Source of the DNA: Nageia nagi
Lineage: Eukaryota > Pinophyta
Direction of reading: 5' to 3'
NCBI GenBank assembly: GCA_050084985.1
Contig: JBITNC010000001.1
Coordinates: 178,250,001-178,314,000, forward strand
DNA length: 64,000 nt
A program made the position numbers and the translations under genes. The notes beneath the pieces were generated by a model, which worked only from the letters and a program-made list of their open reading frames with translations, was not told the DNA's origin and searched no databases. This document shows, one piece after another, positions 46,266-56,870 of this stretch; position 1 is the first letter of the stretch, and every line of letters begins with the position of its first letter.

Positions 46266-46731
46266 CTCTCCTTTAATGCAATATTGGGATAGAGTGAGTA
46301 AGAGAGAAGAAGAAGAGAAAGTAAGACAGTTTTTCCCCAAATAGATACAACGAAGATAAGAATTTTTTACATATTTGTGAAGTAAAAAAGATCTAGTTTG
46401 AGACTCATTACTTTGCCAAATACAATCATTAACCACAATCAATTTTAATGTACATGAAGTAGTCATCCAACTAGAAGTCATGAAGAGTCTCCAAGAGCCT
46501 ACATACCTGAGGTAAGTAACCTGCAATCTCAAAGGAACTTGCAAGTCATAAGCAACTCAAATAACAAGATCAGTTATATGCATCATACTCATATCAAAAA
46601 GAATAGATGAATCACACAAATGCTATCATGAATTGATCAATGGTGCACTATAAGTCATCACAAAGATGCCATACCAAAAATTTATAATCACCTGTTGTAT
46701 ATAAAATATGTGTTGATTATCATTACAAAAT

Positions 46732-47045
46732 AGAGCATGCACATATGAGTTCCTCAAATATGGATAACTGAACAGTGTCAAAAGACACATAAGAGTTTCT
46801 CAAATATGGATAACTAAACAGTGCTAGATTAATAAAAAATAGAGTATGCACATATGAGTTCTTCACATATGGATAACTGAACAGTGCCAAAAGACACATA
46901 AGAGTTCCTCACACATGGATAACTGAATAGTGCTAGATTAATCAAAAATAGAGTATGCATTCTTCACATATGGATAACTGAATAGTGCCAAAAGACACAT
47001 CATAAGAATTCCTTACACATGGATAACTGAACAGTGCTAGATTGG
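46732..47045. repeat. 109-bp tandem repeat in the copia 3' UTR
   Basis: Three units begin at about 46732 (agagcatgcacatatgag), 46841 (agagtatgcacatatgag) and 46949 (agagtatgcattcttcac). Each contains two copies of catatggataactgaacagtg-like sequence separated by caaaagacacataagagtt. A diverged single version occurs at 52440-52600. It is noncoding. Confidence 0.85.
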
Positions 47046-47176
47046 CCAATTTGTATAACAAGTTCCTCATGCAGAGAGAACTTAACACAAAGGTGTACAA
47101 CAAAATCAACACTATATAATATAAAATCCTTTTAAGGGTGAAGTTCTTATCACAAATATGAATTCAATACAAGAAT

Positions 47177-47509
47177 TCAAACTTCACTCCTCTTTGAGGG
47201 CAACTTCACCAACCCGATAGCATCCCTAAGTTTATAGAACTGAGCTTCTAAGAGGGGCTTGGTGAACAAATCAGTAGAGTTCAAAGTGGATGGATAATAC
47301 TCCAGGTGTATGATGCCATCAAGAACCTTCTCCTTGATAAAATGGGCATGGATTTCCACATGTTTTATTTTTTGATGGAACATTGGATTCTTAGCCAAAG
47401 AAATAGCTAATTGATTATCTAAAGAGATCAAAGATGAGCCACCTTGCTCATACCTAATTTCTTTTAAAATATGCCTTAGCCAAATGGCTTCCTGGGTTGC
47501 AACAGACAT
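47177..47509 (-). pseudogene. Copia RNase H, C-terminal part
   Basis: The 110-codon frame reads ATQEAIWLRHILKEI, LISLDNQLAISLAKNPMFHQ and KIKHVEIHAHFIKEKVLDG, ending LNSTDLFTKPL. These are the copia RNase H hallmarks: A..EA.WL, D(S/N)Q.A..LA.NP..H.R.KHI-I..HF-R, and ADI.TK.L. The catalytic first Asp lies upstream in a broken part. Confidence 0.85.
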
Positions 47510-47529
47510 GACATAATATTCAGCTTCTA

Positions 47530-48094
47530 TGGTGGAAAGAAAAATAATAGGTTGCTTCTTGAAGGCCTAACAGATAGCACCAAAACTAATGTTAAACATA
47601 TATGTAGAGGTTGACTTCCTGTCATCTTTATCTCCCCCATAGTTAGAATCTAAGAATTCAAAGAGAACAAATGAGGGCAATTTGAAATACTTGAGAGTAA
47701 GATCTTTAGTCTTTGCAACATACTTCAAGATTTGCTTAACAACATTGTGGTGTTCAACATAAGGTTTCTACATAAATCATGCCATCAGATTCACAGCAGA
47801 GGTAATATTTGGAGTGGATATAGTCAAATACAAAAGATTACCAATTAATTGCTTGTAAGCTGTAGCATCAGCTAACTAAGAGTTGGAGCTTAGAGAAACA
47901 GTGATTCCAGAAGAGACTGAGATTGCAGCATATCTACACTCCTCCATTCCAAACTTTTGTAAGATGTTTGATATATACTTAAATTGATTAAGGTAAGTAT
48001 AATCCTTATATTGATACACTTGCATTCCAAGATAGTAGTGCAAGAGATCAAGATCAATTATTTTAAATATTACCTTAAGTTTGGATATGCACTC
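47530..48094 (-). pseudogene. Copia RT C-terminal part
   Basis: In - strand order from the insertion edge: IIDLDLLHYYLGMQVYQY, YLNQFKYISNILQKFGMEEC and ADATAYKQLIGNLLYLTIST. These match the copia RT thumb/connection region (F.M.DLG.-.YFLG-EV, Q.-Y---L-KF.M..C, YR.-VG.L.YL..TRPD). A few stops interrupt it. Confidence 0.8.
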
Positions 48095-48803
48095 TGTTAG
48101 AATTTGTAATGAAATATTGTGAATATCTAGACTCCTTGTAAATTCAATTAATCACTTAAGGGTATGTAGATACCTTAAATGATTAATAGAATTCTTTAAT
48201 ATGTAGACTTTGACTTTACCAAAGTGGGTAGTTGGTTGGTTGAAGTTTGGTGAAACATTTAATGTAACCTTAACCTTACCCTTGGGTTAAAGGAAGGTTA
48301 GGGAGGTGCTCTCAACCTATAAATAGAGGGCCTCTCCTCATGTAAATATATCTAAGTTTTGAGTAAGATTACTCTACTTGGTTGTGTAGGAGAGAGCTAG
48401 AGAATAGTTGTAAGAGAGACATAGATTTGAGAATAAGAGAGCTAGTTGTGGATGTACTCCCAAGGAGGGAGGAACCACATTATATTGGTGTCATATTGTG
48501 TGAATGATGTTCTTAGAATTATAGATGTGTTATCTTGAGTTTCCTAGTCTAAGGTCCTAGAGGATTTGTTTAGTTATAGTGCAAATCCTTCAATTGGTAT
48601 CATAATGAACTTAGTTAAAGAAGGATAGAAGGTTATACCTTTGCAAACCTTTTACCTCACAATGAAGATTAGGATTAAGATCTCCAAATTTGAGAAGGAT
48701 GAAGCACTTCCAAGATGTAGCTTCCACACCAAAAGAGCTTCCTCAACAAGGAGAGTTTCAACACCAAGAAGAGCTTCCTCAACAAGGCTCTGATACCAAT
48801 TCA
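48095..48803 (+). mobile_element. 709-bp LTR-PBS insertion with 5-bp duplication inside copia RT
   Basis: The insert begins with an LTR (48095-48591: TGTTAGAATTTG...CCTTCA) followed by a PBS (TTGGTATCA at 48594). After about 190 bp of leader with a repeated agcttcctcaacaag it ends in ggctctgataccaatt, the reverse complement of a complete PBS (TGGTATCAGAGCC). CACTC stands on both sides (48090-48094 and 48804-48808), in line with the interrupted RT frame. A second LTR is absent, so it is not a normal LTR, solo LTR or TRIM structure. Confidence 0.75.
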
Positions 48804-48819
48804 CTCTTGAATGATTTCA

Positions 48820-49339
48820 TCATTATTTTTAGTAATCAAAAGATCATCCACATAAAAGAGAATTAAGACCACATCTTCTATTTTATTGAATACATATAAA
48901 TTGAAGTAAAAAAAACACTTAAAAAATCCAATCTCTACAAAGTACTCTAAAATCTTCCTATACTAGGCTTAAGGCACTTGCTTAAATCCATATAATGACT
49001 TCTTTAGCTTGCACATAAAGGACTCTTTGCCTTCCATAATAAACTCTTTTGGTTGATTCATAAAGATTTTCACATCTAAGTCACCATTGAGAATATACTC
49101 TTGATGTCAAATTGAAAAACTTTCCATCTTTAAGCTGCAGAAAGAGTAAGAATTACTCTCATAGTAAGCATCTTTAACACATGAGCAAAGGTTTTCTCAT
49201 AATCTACATCATATTTTTGAGCAAAACTTTTAACTATTAACTTTGCCTTGTATTTCTCAATATCTCCTACTAAATTGAACTTGACCTTGTAGATCCACTT
49301 ATTACCAATCATATTCTTTTCATTGGGATAAAGAACCAA
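48820..49339 (-). pseudogene. Copia RT N-terminal part and catalytic site
   Basis: The frame at 49130-49339 reads MIGNKWIYKVKFNLVGDIEK, YKAKLIVKSFAQKYDVDYEK and TFAHV, the copia RT start (NKWV-K-K...G...R-KARLV.KGF.Q..G-D--ETF.PV). Further down, near 48840-48875, LILFYVDDLLITK gives an intact YVDD catalytic motif just before the insertion. Confidence 0.88.
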
Positions 49340-49495
49340 ATCTCAAGTTTTATTTTTCATAAATATCTCATACTTCACTTTCATGGCTTTCATCTAACAC
49401 TCGTGCTTAGAAGCTTCTTTGAAGGTTGAGGGCTCATGCTTGTTATCAATCTTGGAAATTAAAGATATATTCAAGGTCATGCTCTTTATAACCTT

Positions 49496-49786
49496 TTATA
49501 TTAAAGAATTTTGTTCTTGAGATGACTTATGTATATCAATATCCAACCAGTTGGAAGCAATTGAAGAGTCCTCTAGATCATCAACATCCTCATTAGAAGT
49601 AGATTCTTCAAGAAGTTCATTGAAATTTACATCCCTTGAAATGAACACTGCTTTATAGGTTGAAGAGTACAGCCTGTAGCCTCTACACTGACTATCATAA
49701 CTTACAAAGATGTATTTTTTAGCTCTTTTATCTAACTTTTTTCTTTTCTCAAAAATAATATAGAAGAATGCTTCATAACCAAACAC
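49496..49786 (-). pseudogene. Copia integrase C-terminal region
   Basis: The frame begins MFGYEAFFYIIFEKRKKLDK and continues KKYIFVSYDSQCRGYRLYSS, then VFISRDVNFNE. This is the copia-specific block (FG..A.V.-P...R.KLD...-.-FLGY....GYRL-D......-RDV.FDE). It lies at the expected place between the integrase core and RT. Confidence 0.85.
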
Positions 49787-50008
49787 CCTAAGGTAAGAAA
49801 TGTTAGGTTTTCTTCTTGATCATACCTCAAAATGAGTTTTACTTTGAATGGATTTTGTGGAACACCTATTCAAGGTGTAAATAACAGTGCTCACAACTTC
49901 ACCCCATAAGAATTTAAGAAGATTACCCAACATGCATCTAACCATCTTCATAATTATTCTATTTTTTTCAGTAACATTGTTCTGTTAAGGAGTGTATGGA
50001 ATTATAAA

Positions 50009-50239
50009 CTACCTCTTGATTCCATACTTAGCATAATAGTTATTGAACTCATTGCTATTATATTCTCCTCCATTATTTGATCTCAATATTTTGATTTTCG
50101 AGTTAGTTTGATTTTCAATAAAGGCCTTAAAAACTTTAAAACTCTCAAAGGTTTGGTCTTTATGCTTAAGTAGATACCCAAAGGTCATCCTACTAAAGTC
50201 ATCAATGAAGGTCAAGACATAAAATGCTCCTCCAAGCAA
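50009..50239 (-). pseudogene. Copia integrase core
   Basis: The frame shows YVLTFIDDFSRMTFGYLLKH and IKILRSNNGGEYNSNEFNNY. D in FIDDFSR and the N-N-G-G-E-Y block (usually DNGGE) are the D,D,E core; the second catalytic Asp has become Asn. A GAG-pre-integrase zinc remnant precedes it near 50.4 kb. Confidence 0.87.
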
Positions 50240-50745
50240 CTTAGTCTAAAACAGACCCATCAAATCTGAATGCACAAGTTGAAGAGGTTGAGATGCTCTT
50301 GTTACCTTATCTTTTTCAAACTTTTATCTATGCATCTTACCAAGAATGCATTTCTTGCATAGACCAACCAAAGGAGAAATTGAAGGCAAACCTTCTATAA
50401 GTTCTTGGTCTTTCATGACTTGAATACTCTTATGGTTAAGGTGCCATAAATAATGGTGCTAAAGATTACCTTTAGAACACACACTAAAAGTAAGACATAT
50501 ATTTCATGGAACTTGATCCACAATATAGAGGTTATCTTTCATAGATCTTTTAACCAAAATGGTAAGTCCTTTCTTAATGCACTAGGATTGAGAGTCAAAC
50601 TCAAAAAAGTACCTTTTTCTAGCAACTTAGATCACAGAGAGAAAGTTCATCCTTAACTTAAGAACATAGAGAACTTTTTCAAGAATCTTTTCGTGAATGA
50701 ACACACTTTCAATTCTTTGGACTTCAAAGGTAGAGTTATCACCTA

Positions 50746-51010
50746 TCATAATGGCATTCTTTTTATACTTATGAAAGTTTCTAAACTTTTTTTTTCAAAG
50801 CATAGGTGATTAGTGCAATTAGAATTAACAATCCATTTAGATGAAAAAGGGTGAGACATGGAGTAGAGCGTCATAGCAAAACTAGCATGAATATTTTTTT
50901 CTTTATAATTCTTTACATTTTCATTACATTTATTCTTTTTTTCTTTTTCTTTTTGTAGCAATCAATTTCTTTGTGACCTTGAATACCATAATAGTTACAA
51001 TTGCCATAAA
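50746..51010 (-). pseudogene. Copia zinc knuckle and protease
   Basis: The knuckle near 50950-51010 reads GNCNYYGIQGHKEIDCYKK; the second Cys of CX2CX4HX4C is Tyr. The protease in the following frame reads FSSKWIVNSNCTNHLCF. The expected active site is W-V-DSG.T.H; here D and G are both Asn, so it is dead. HM/L-C and the later M-hydrophobic block confirm the family. Confidence 0.8.
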
Positions 51011-51056
51011 ACTTTTTCTTAAGATAAAGAGTGTTTACTTTACCTTTTTCATCTCT

Positions 51057-51776
51057 TTACTTGAAATAATTGTTGTTGCTATTATTCCTGCTAATGTGAT
51101 TATTTTTGTTATTCCTACTGTTGTTGTAGCCATTGCCTCTCTTCTCAAACCTTTTGGAGGAAGAAAGATAAGATTTTTTTTTATGATTGAACTTCTTCTT
51201 GAGAAGAGTTTTAGTTGCTCCAAGAGCAACGATATTATATTTAAGAGAAAAAATTAACACTTTATTGTTAAAAGTTTTTTCATGCTTCAATATGTGCCTT
51301 GAAAGGTTCTCAAAAGAGAAGATTTCTTTTTCATCATCAAGCCTTATTTCCATAACTATTATAAAGTTTTCAAATTTTGAAGAGAGGCTTTGAAGAATGA
51401 TGAAGACCATGAACTCATCATTGATCCAATTGCATTCACAAGTAATAAGTTGAGTCCTTAAGTGAATAATTTTGTTCGAGTAGATAGCCACATTTTCATC
51501 TTTTTTTTTAACGAAATTGAAGCAACTTTTAGAGTATAGTAAATTTTTTTGAAAAGTTTGAATCAAGGTAGATTTGCTTAAGCTTATCTTATGCTTTTTT
51601 GCTAATGTTGAAGAGAAAATCATTAAGAGCATATCATCTAAAACTACATGATAAATCATGGAGGTTGCCAACTCATTCTTTATATTGTAAGCCTCTAGTG
51701 CCTTCTCATCTATAGGAGGTACAAGGTTCTCATTTACTATTTGCCAAAGGTTCCTTTCCTGCAATTCAACTCTCAT
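51057..51776 (-). pseudogene. Copia gag (UBN2-type)
   Basis: This is the longest surviving retroelement frame outside the LINE (239 codons). It runs from LQERNLWQIVNENLVPP through MLLMIFSSTLAKKHKI to an IHLRTQLITCECNWINDEFM stretch, LQSLSSKFENFIIVME and an Asn/Arg-rich tail before the knuckle. This is the plant copia gag domain (Retrotran_gag/UBN2). An upstream frame from about 51857 (MWQMEEFFLPKHILDDSNYG) adds the N-terminus across one stop. Confidence 0.85.
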
Positions 51777-51860
51777 CCAAGATTCTTAAATTCCATAGTT
51801 GGAATCATCAAGAATGTGTTTGGGTAAAAAGAATTCTTCCATTTGCCACATAAGAATGTG

Positions 51861-52239
51861 AAATAATAAGCACGTAGTTTCAATAAATAATATTAAATGT
51901 TAAGTTTTAACCAAGTAAATAATACATGTTACATTTAACATTAAAAACATGATTGATTAAATGGTGTTAATATACAAGTAGTATTCATTCAACAACATGT
52001 TGATATGATGAGCATCCATGAGCTTGCATACCCAAACTTGCAATCTTTAGAAGAAACCTGCAAGTGACAAGCAGCTTATAATAAGATCAGTTAGATGCAT
52101 TATAAGTCAAGAAAATACCAAACAAGTATATACTCATCTAAAAAATGATCCACATCGTAAACAATATAAAGTCTTTTAAAGAGTTAAAGATAAAGTTTTC
52201 ATTCATACTCTACTCCCCTTTAAGGTCAACTTTACCATC
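51861..52239. other. Copia leader remnant and junction
   Basis: The region above the gag start should hold the leader, PBS and 5' LTR, but none is recognisable. From about 52000 the sequence instead resembles 46480-46640 (gcaatct...acctgcaagtga, ataagatcagtta), so a second copia 3' end begins here. Confidence 0.5.
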
Positions 52240-52650
52240 TTAAGCAATTATATAGGTTTATATATTATATAATTATAAGCAATTATATAGATTTATATAT
52301 CATATAACTTTACCATCATAAGCAATTATATAGGTTGATATATGCTTTCATATGAAGTTACCATTATATATAGTAATAATTCTCCCCCTTGATGACAACT
52401 TCACCTAGCAAATACTCAATCACTTGTATAAAAATATGTGTTGATCATCATAAAAAAATGAAGCATAAGCACATATGAGTTCTTCACATATGGATAATCA
52501 AATAATGCTTAAATGTACATAATGATTCTTTGTATATTGATAACTAAACCAATGCTAGTAGAAGTTAAAATATACCATTAGTTCCTCATACGAAGTGAAC
52601 TAACCATGAGGATATATATAAAGATCAACACTATACATCAAATACTCATG
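52040..52650 (-). mobile_element. Second copy of the copia 3' UTR
   Basis: Collinear with 46500-47140: caagatcagtta-atgcat, then tatgtgttgatcatcat, cacatatgagttcttcacat, atggataa and gttcctcat...gaactaac. It lacks the threefold 109-bp expansion present at 46.7-47.0 kb. It abuts the 5' side of the copia gag, so it probably belongs to a separate truncated element on the same strand. Confidence 0.65.
52242..52345. repeat. Short tandem repeat (aagcaattatatag units)
   Basis: Three units containing taagcaattatataggttta-like sequence and tatatcatataa. It is AT-only and of low complexity, inserted within the copia 3' UTR copy. Confidence 0.8.
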
Positions 52651-53099
52651 TGACCATGTTACCTTAACCATTCCATAAACTATCAAATATCATCTTGATG
52701 ATACCATCAACTCACAAGTTACAAAATAACTTGACTATGATACTAGGTTAAGATTTACATATCATAATAAAGCCCATCATAATGCCAATTTGCTCACAAA
52801 AGATCACAAAAAATGTATAAGCCACATGTTAAAGTGGCATAAGTTCTTATATATTTATAGACATATTTATTTGAAAGTTTAAGTTCTCCTTTAACAATAT
52901 TGTAGCATATATGAAGAACAAGCCATAATATGCAAACTTGACTATGCTATTAGTCAAGATCCATAAGCCATTAATTATAAAATAATACCATCTAAACCTT
53001 GCTTTTAGTAAATATGGATATGATAGAAGAAGGTAGAATTCATACAATAACATGGATTCAATTTTCCATCAAGGGAGAAAGATTGCAATGTGAGAGAAG

Positions 53100-53215
53100 G
53101 GCAAACCTTTTTAACCACTCCAAAATTCAACAATTACAAAGAAAGTCTAACCTTTTAACCACACCAACATGTGGTAATTATAGAGAAGGTAAAATCTTTT
53201 TAACTACTCCATTTA
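53100..53215. repeat. Tandem repeat of about 44 bp, 2.5 units
   Basis: Units read aaacctttttaaccactccaa...caattacaaagaaag, then taaccttttaaccacaccaa...taattatagagaagg, then aaatctttttaactactcc. Surrounding sequence from 52.65 to 53.64 kb holds no recognised gene. Confidence 0.75.
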
Positions 53216-53639
53216 CAAAAACTCTTTAGCAGAGAATGTAAAGAGGAATACATTTTTTTCATACATGTAAATAGATTGATAATATATTTTCAAACATCTA
53301 TAAGCATGGAGATAACTTATCGAAGGAGAAGTAACATACCTTCATAAAAAATCCATCAATTTATAATTACACAAGGTTTGCATATATTACCAATTTGCAT
53401 CATTATTTAAGTATCTGTAAAGAATGTAGAAGACTTAATCATTAACTACTTAATCCATGAGATTATTATCAATTAATTCAAGAATTATGAAGCTAATCAC
53501 AATAATATGAAGTATTTATAACAAGGTATTATGAATATCCTGGTATACTTCCTTGTACTAAGTAAGAATGACTTTGTTATAAATACATTTATTTATATAG
53601 TAGAAAGAAACCAAATATATATTGCTTAAAATATTCTTC

Positions 53640-54125
53640 TACTCATAACTGATAGCAACTAGTAGAGATAGTTCTTAACATAGTATTTTGCAAGTGACTT
53701 AAGAATTTTTCAAAAGGCATAGCATTCAACTTAAGAGATTTTAATTCCTCATAGAGCATATAATAACACTCAACCAAGATGTTATTCTTAGGTTGTAGGT
53801 TATTTTGCTCTTCCATAAGCAAATCAAAAGCTTTCTCGAACATTACTCTCTTCTTTTTAAATATATCATATTTATAGTTGAAAGCATATAATTGCTAATG
53901 TAAATATTGGATTTGATGCTCCAATAAAAAGGGATTGACTATAACTTCAAATGAGAATCCTTCCAAAGCATCAATTGGAGTAACATGAACCAGAGCATTA
54001 GTCCAAAGATAGCATAAAGTATCAAGCTAACCATGGGTTGGAGGCTTAGAAGGAGCATGGATTAGGAGATTAGGTGAAACATTGGGTTGAACATTGAATG
54101 GATCATAATCCTCTTCATAACTAAT
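53640..54125 (-). pseudogene. Decayed unidentified ORF
   Basis: A - strand frame reads YEEDYDPFNVQPNVSPNLLI, stop, LDTLCYLWTNALVHVTPIDA, FEVIVNPFLLEHQIQYLH, stop, then a 66-codon open piece with KAFDLLMEEQNNLQPKNNIL and YYMLYEELKSLKLNAMPFEK. Only two stops in about 160 codons mean a real protein was once encoded. No family is recognised. It may be an accessory ORF of a - strand retroelement. Confidence 0.4.
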
Positions 54126-54849
54126 ATGTGTTAGATACTTTTTTACCTTACCTAATTCATGCTTTTACATTTGAATGATGATCTCTATTTATAGTCATTT
54201 GAATGAGACAAGCAGATGAGAAATAATAAACTCAATTAAAATGGTGATAAGGCCACCATAGATTTGTTACAAAAATAAAATCTTCACCATAATCTTTATC
54301 ACACCACATGTGTTTAAGCATAATTAATGTGGGTGGTAAGGTCACCATAGATTTATATGAAAGAGAAATCGATAACATAATATATGTTTAAGTATTATTA
54401 ATGCAAGTGGTAAGGTTATCACATAATTCTACATGAATTAATTACAAATATGATAGTGGCATAAAAAATACCTCATCATTCATTGAACATTTACCATATA
54501 GGCAGAGTTATGGAGTCTTGATATTCTCCTAAAAAAGGAGAAGATTATTATAAATCATATCATTATATATTAGTTATGTTATGTTATCATTAACTAAGTT
54601 ACAAACTAACAACACCATTAGGCTTTATAAATCATATTCCATAAGATACAAAAAGATTATCTTGATTATGCCACTAGTCAAGTCTTATAACATATAATAC
54701 CAACTTGATTATACATTAGTCAAGGTTTACAAACCATAATTCTATCAATTCACTAAAAATGAAAGAACAATCCATCGATAAACATATCGATAAGGATAAA
54801 ATTAATATTCATTATCAATAATACTATTGCATGGAAGGTGTGATCATGA
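54126..54849. other. Noncoding, nothing recognised
   Basis: AT-rich DNA. The phrase gtggtaaggtcaccatagattt-like (54250, 54340, 54410) recurs about every 80-90 bp, a weak tandem pattern. No coding trace. Confidence 0.4.
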
Positions 54850-55844
54850 AAAACAACCCTATGCATAGACAAAGACAAATCAGACTTAAAACAAAATACT
54901 GATTTTATTATTCTCCATTAAGACCTCAATAGTTCTGTGAACAAATATATTGCTTTTTGAATTTTATAATAGCTTTGGGAGTCTTTTACAGAGATCTTAT
55001 GCCCTGCACAAGATGATCTTTATAACAATGATTTAAATCTAATATTATGGGTTGAATTCTGATCCTTTTATCTAAAGAGAATGCACCAACCATGCTTCAA
55101 CATTCTTTGTTCTATCTTTAATGTCTTTGGACCCTGCAAACACACTAAAAGACAAAGTATCACACCATACATGTTCACATATTAATCATGCAACATAGAA
55201 TAATTATTCAATAACTGAAAGAGAAGGAAATAATTCATAGAACATAGGCATCTTTATACTATCAAAATCGTAGCAACATTCTATCGAAAATCATAGTAAC
55301 ATTCTGTCAAAATCATAGCAGCATTTCCTTACTCCAAAATGGGTCCCTTATTGCTTTGTTTTGGCTTGTATTTATAGATTTTTGGGTGAGATTTTCCAAG
55401 GTTGGTAAGGGGGAGTCAAAGCTTATCATAAGCTTAAAATAGCAAGGGAGGTTGGAGTCAAATGCCACTGTAGGTCGTGACTAACCCCCTCTATCCACAG
55501 TATCTTGGAAGGATGAGATATTACATCTTTCTTTTACTATTTTTGGTTTCTGTTTGGCTGTTACAGAGTTGCCAGCGATTACTAGGCAGATGCCGATGAT
55601 CATCCTAAAACGCCAACGATTGTTTTGGGTCGCTGGCGATTGGTTTTCAATTTTTATAACAATATTAAAATGATCGCCAAATAGCCAATTTTTATCGAAA
55701 AGGGGTCATGTGACCACTCGTTTTGCATGTACTCAATGAGAGCTATCCAATAATATGGTTTTTAAACCTATTTTATATTGTCACAAAGACTTATGATTAT
55801 TTCAATATTTACTAGTTAAAAAGGGACATTTTTAGGTGTCTACA
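54850..55844 (-). mobile_element. 3' LTR of the right-hand gypsy element
   Basis: On the - strand the LTR starts TGTAGACACCTAAAAATGTC directly after a GGGGCAAAA polypurine tract (55845-55853). This is the same start class as at 29528 and 19306. The left end is approximate. It contains three 24-bp repeats and a GC-richer block with the phrase cgccagcgat in several orientations. Confidence 0.65.
55260..55328. repeat. 24-bp tandem repeat in the LTR
   Basis: Three units: atcaaaatcgtagcaacattct, atcgaaaatcatagtaacattct and gtcaaaatcatagcagcattt. They lie in the downstream part of the LTR. Confidence 0.85.
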
Positions 55845-56384
55845 TTTTGCCCCTTTCTGAATTATCTACCGAAAATGCAGTTGATGATTTCAAAAATATA
55901 GAATGAGAAGCTTTATTGCTTGATTGTTTATTTTTGATTTTTTATGATATAAGTTTTGACTCAATTTCTTAGATGAATCGAAATTTTGATTTATCAAATT
56001 ATGATAAAACGTGTTTTCCTTTAACATTTGATGTAGTTTTGAAAACAGATTTGAATATACTTCAGAAGTGACTATTTTTGGTATGACGATGTGTTGAGCT
56101 TGTGTGACAGTTGCATGACATTTCTATTATGTCATTTTGCATGTCTAAGTGCACATGTACCATATAAATTTTCTTTAGTATATGAGTTTTGATGGTGTTG
56201 TCCTTTGTCCCGACAACAGGGTTTCAAGATGATCTCCTGTAACAATGATACATCACATTTTATCTCCTTTGATATTTGTAAATGTTAACGATATTTTTAA
56301 GAAATATCATCAAAATCTTTTTTCGTATAAAGCTTAAGATCTTTTAGTAGGATATAATTATAGCTTCTCTAAATCAAAACTTAT

Positions 56385-56467
<83 letters not shown>
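56385..56467. repeat. (TA)n(TATG)n(TA)n microsatellite
   Basis: 83 bp of TA dinucleotides with a central tatg block (about 56406-56423). Found in the noncoding spacer. Confidence 0.97.
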
Positions 56468-56469
<2 letters not shown>

Positions 56470-56576
56470 CATCATCTGGTGTTGTCATGAGGATATTCTT
56501 TACCATGATTAAATATGATCTTTTAACTTTTGCAATTAATACATTCTGAAAATGATATTGTAATACATCAAAACTA

Positions 56577-56870
56577 CACTTGTGTCAATCTCCATATTGT
56601 GTGTTGTTTATGGTAGTTGCATGACAAGACTCTAGTTTATCTTTGCATACCGAAGCGAGTATGTAATGGTAAGCTTATTCGATGTATACAATTTTGAGAT
56701 AGTGATGTTGTATATCAAAACTTCACTTATGTTTATCTCCATACTGTGTGCTGTTTATGGCAGTTGCGTGACAAGACTCTAGTTTGTCTCCGCATGCCGA
56801 AGCGAGTATGTGATAGGAAGCTTGTTTTGTATATACGAGTCATCTTTCATTTTTCTCTGCTTTTGACCCA
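56577..56870. repeat. 147-bp tandem duplication in the spacer
   Basis: Units start at 56577 and 56724 with cactt-tgt--atctccata, followed by tgtgtg-tgtttatgg-agttg, gacaagactctagttt and ccgaagcgagtatgt. A further diverged relative containing gcttgtgtgacagttgcatgac lies near 56097. Confidence 0.85.

Larger units (their letters stand above)
46266..51860 (-). mobile_element. Ty1/copia element, gag-pol order, inactive
   Basis: On the - strand: gag (51776-51057), a CCHC remnant (about 51000), protease (50961-50746), integrase (50239-50009 and 49786-49496), RT (49339-47900, interrupted) and RNase H (47509-47177), then a 0.9-kb 3' UTR and the 3' LTR. Protease-integrase-RT-RNase H is the Ty1/copia order. 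Many frames are still 60-240 codons long, so decay is moderate. RT is split by a 709-bp insertion at 48095-48803. The 5' LTR and PBS are not found. Confidence 0.9.

Noticed and set aside
50973-51257. 94-codon hydrophobic + strand frame as a membrane protein
   Set aside because: It is antisense to the Asn-rich gag tail. Asn-rich coding DNA read backwards gives Ile/Val-rich peptides.
56385-56467. TA-rich tract as a replication origin or matrix-attachment site
   Set aside because: A simple microsatellite in a retroelement spacer; sequence alone gives no support for a function.
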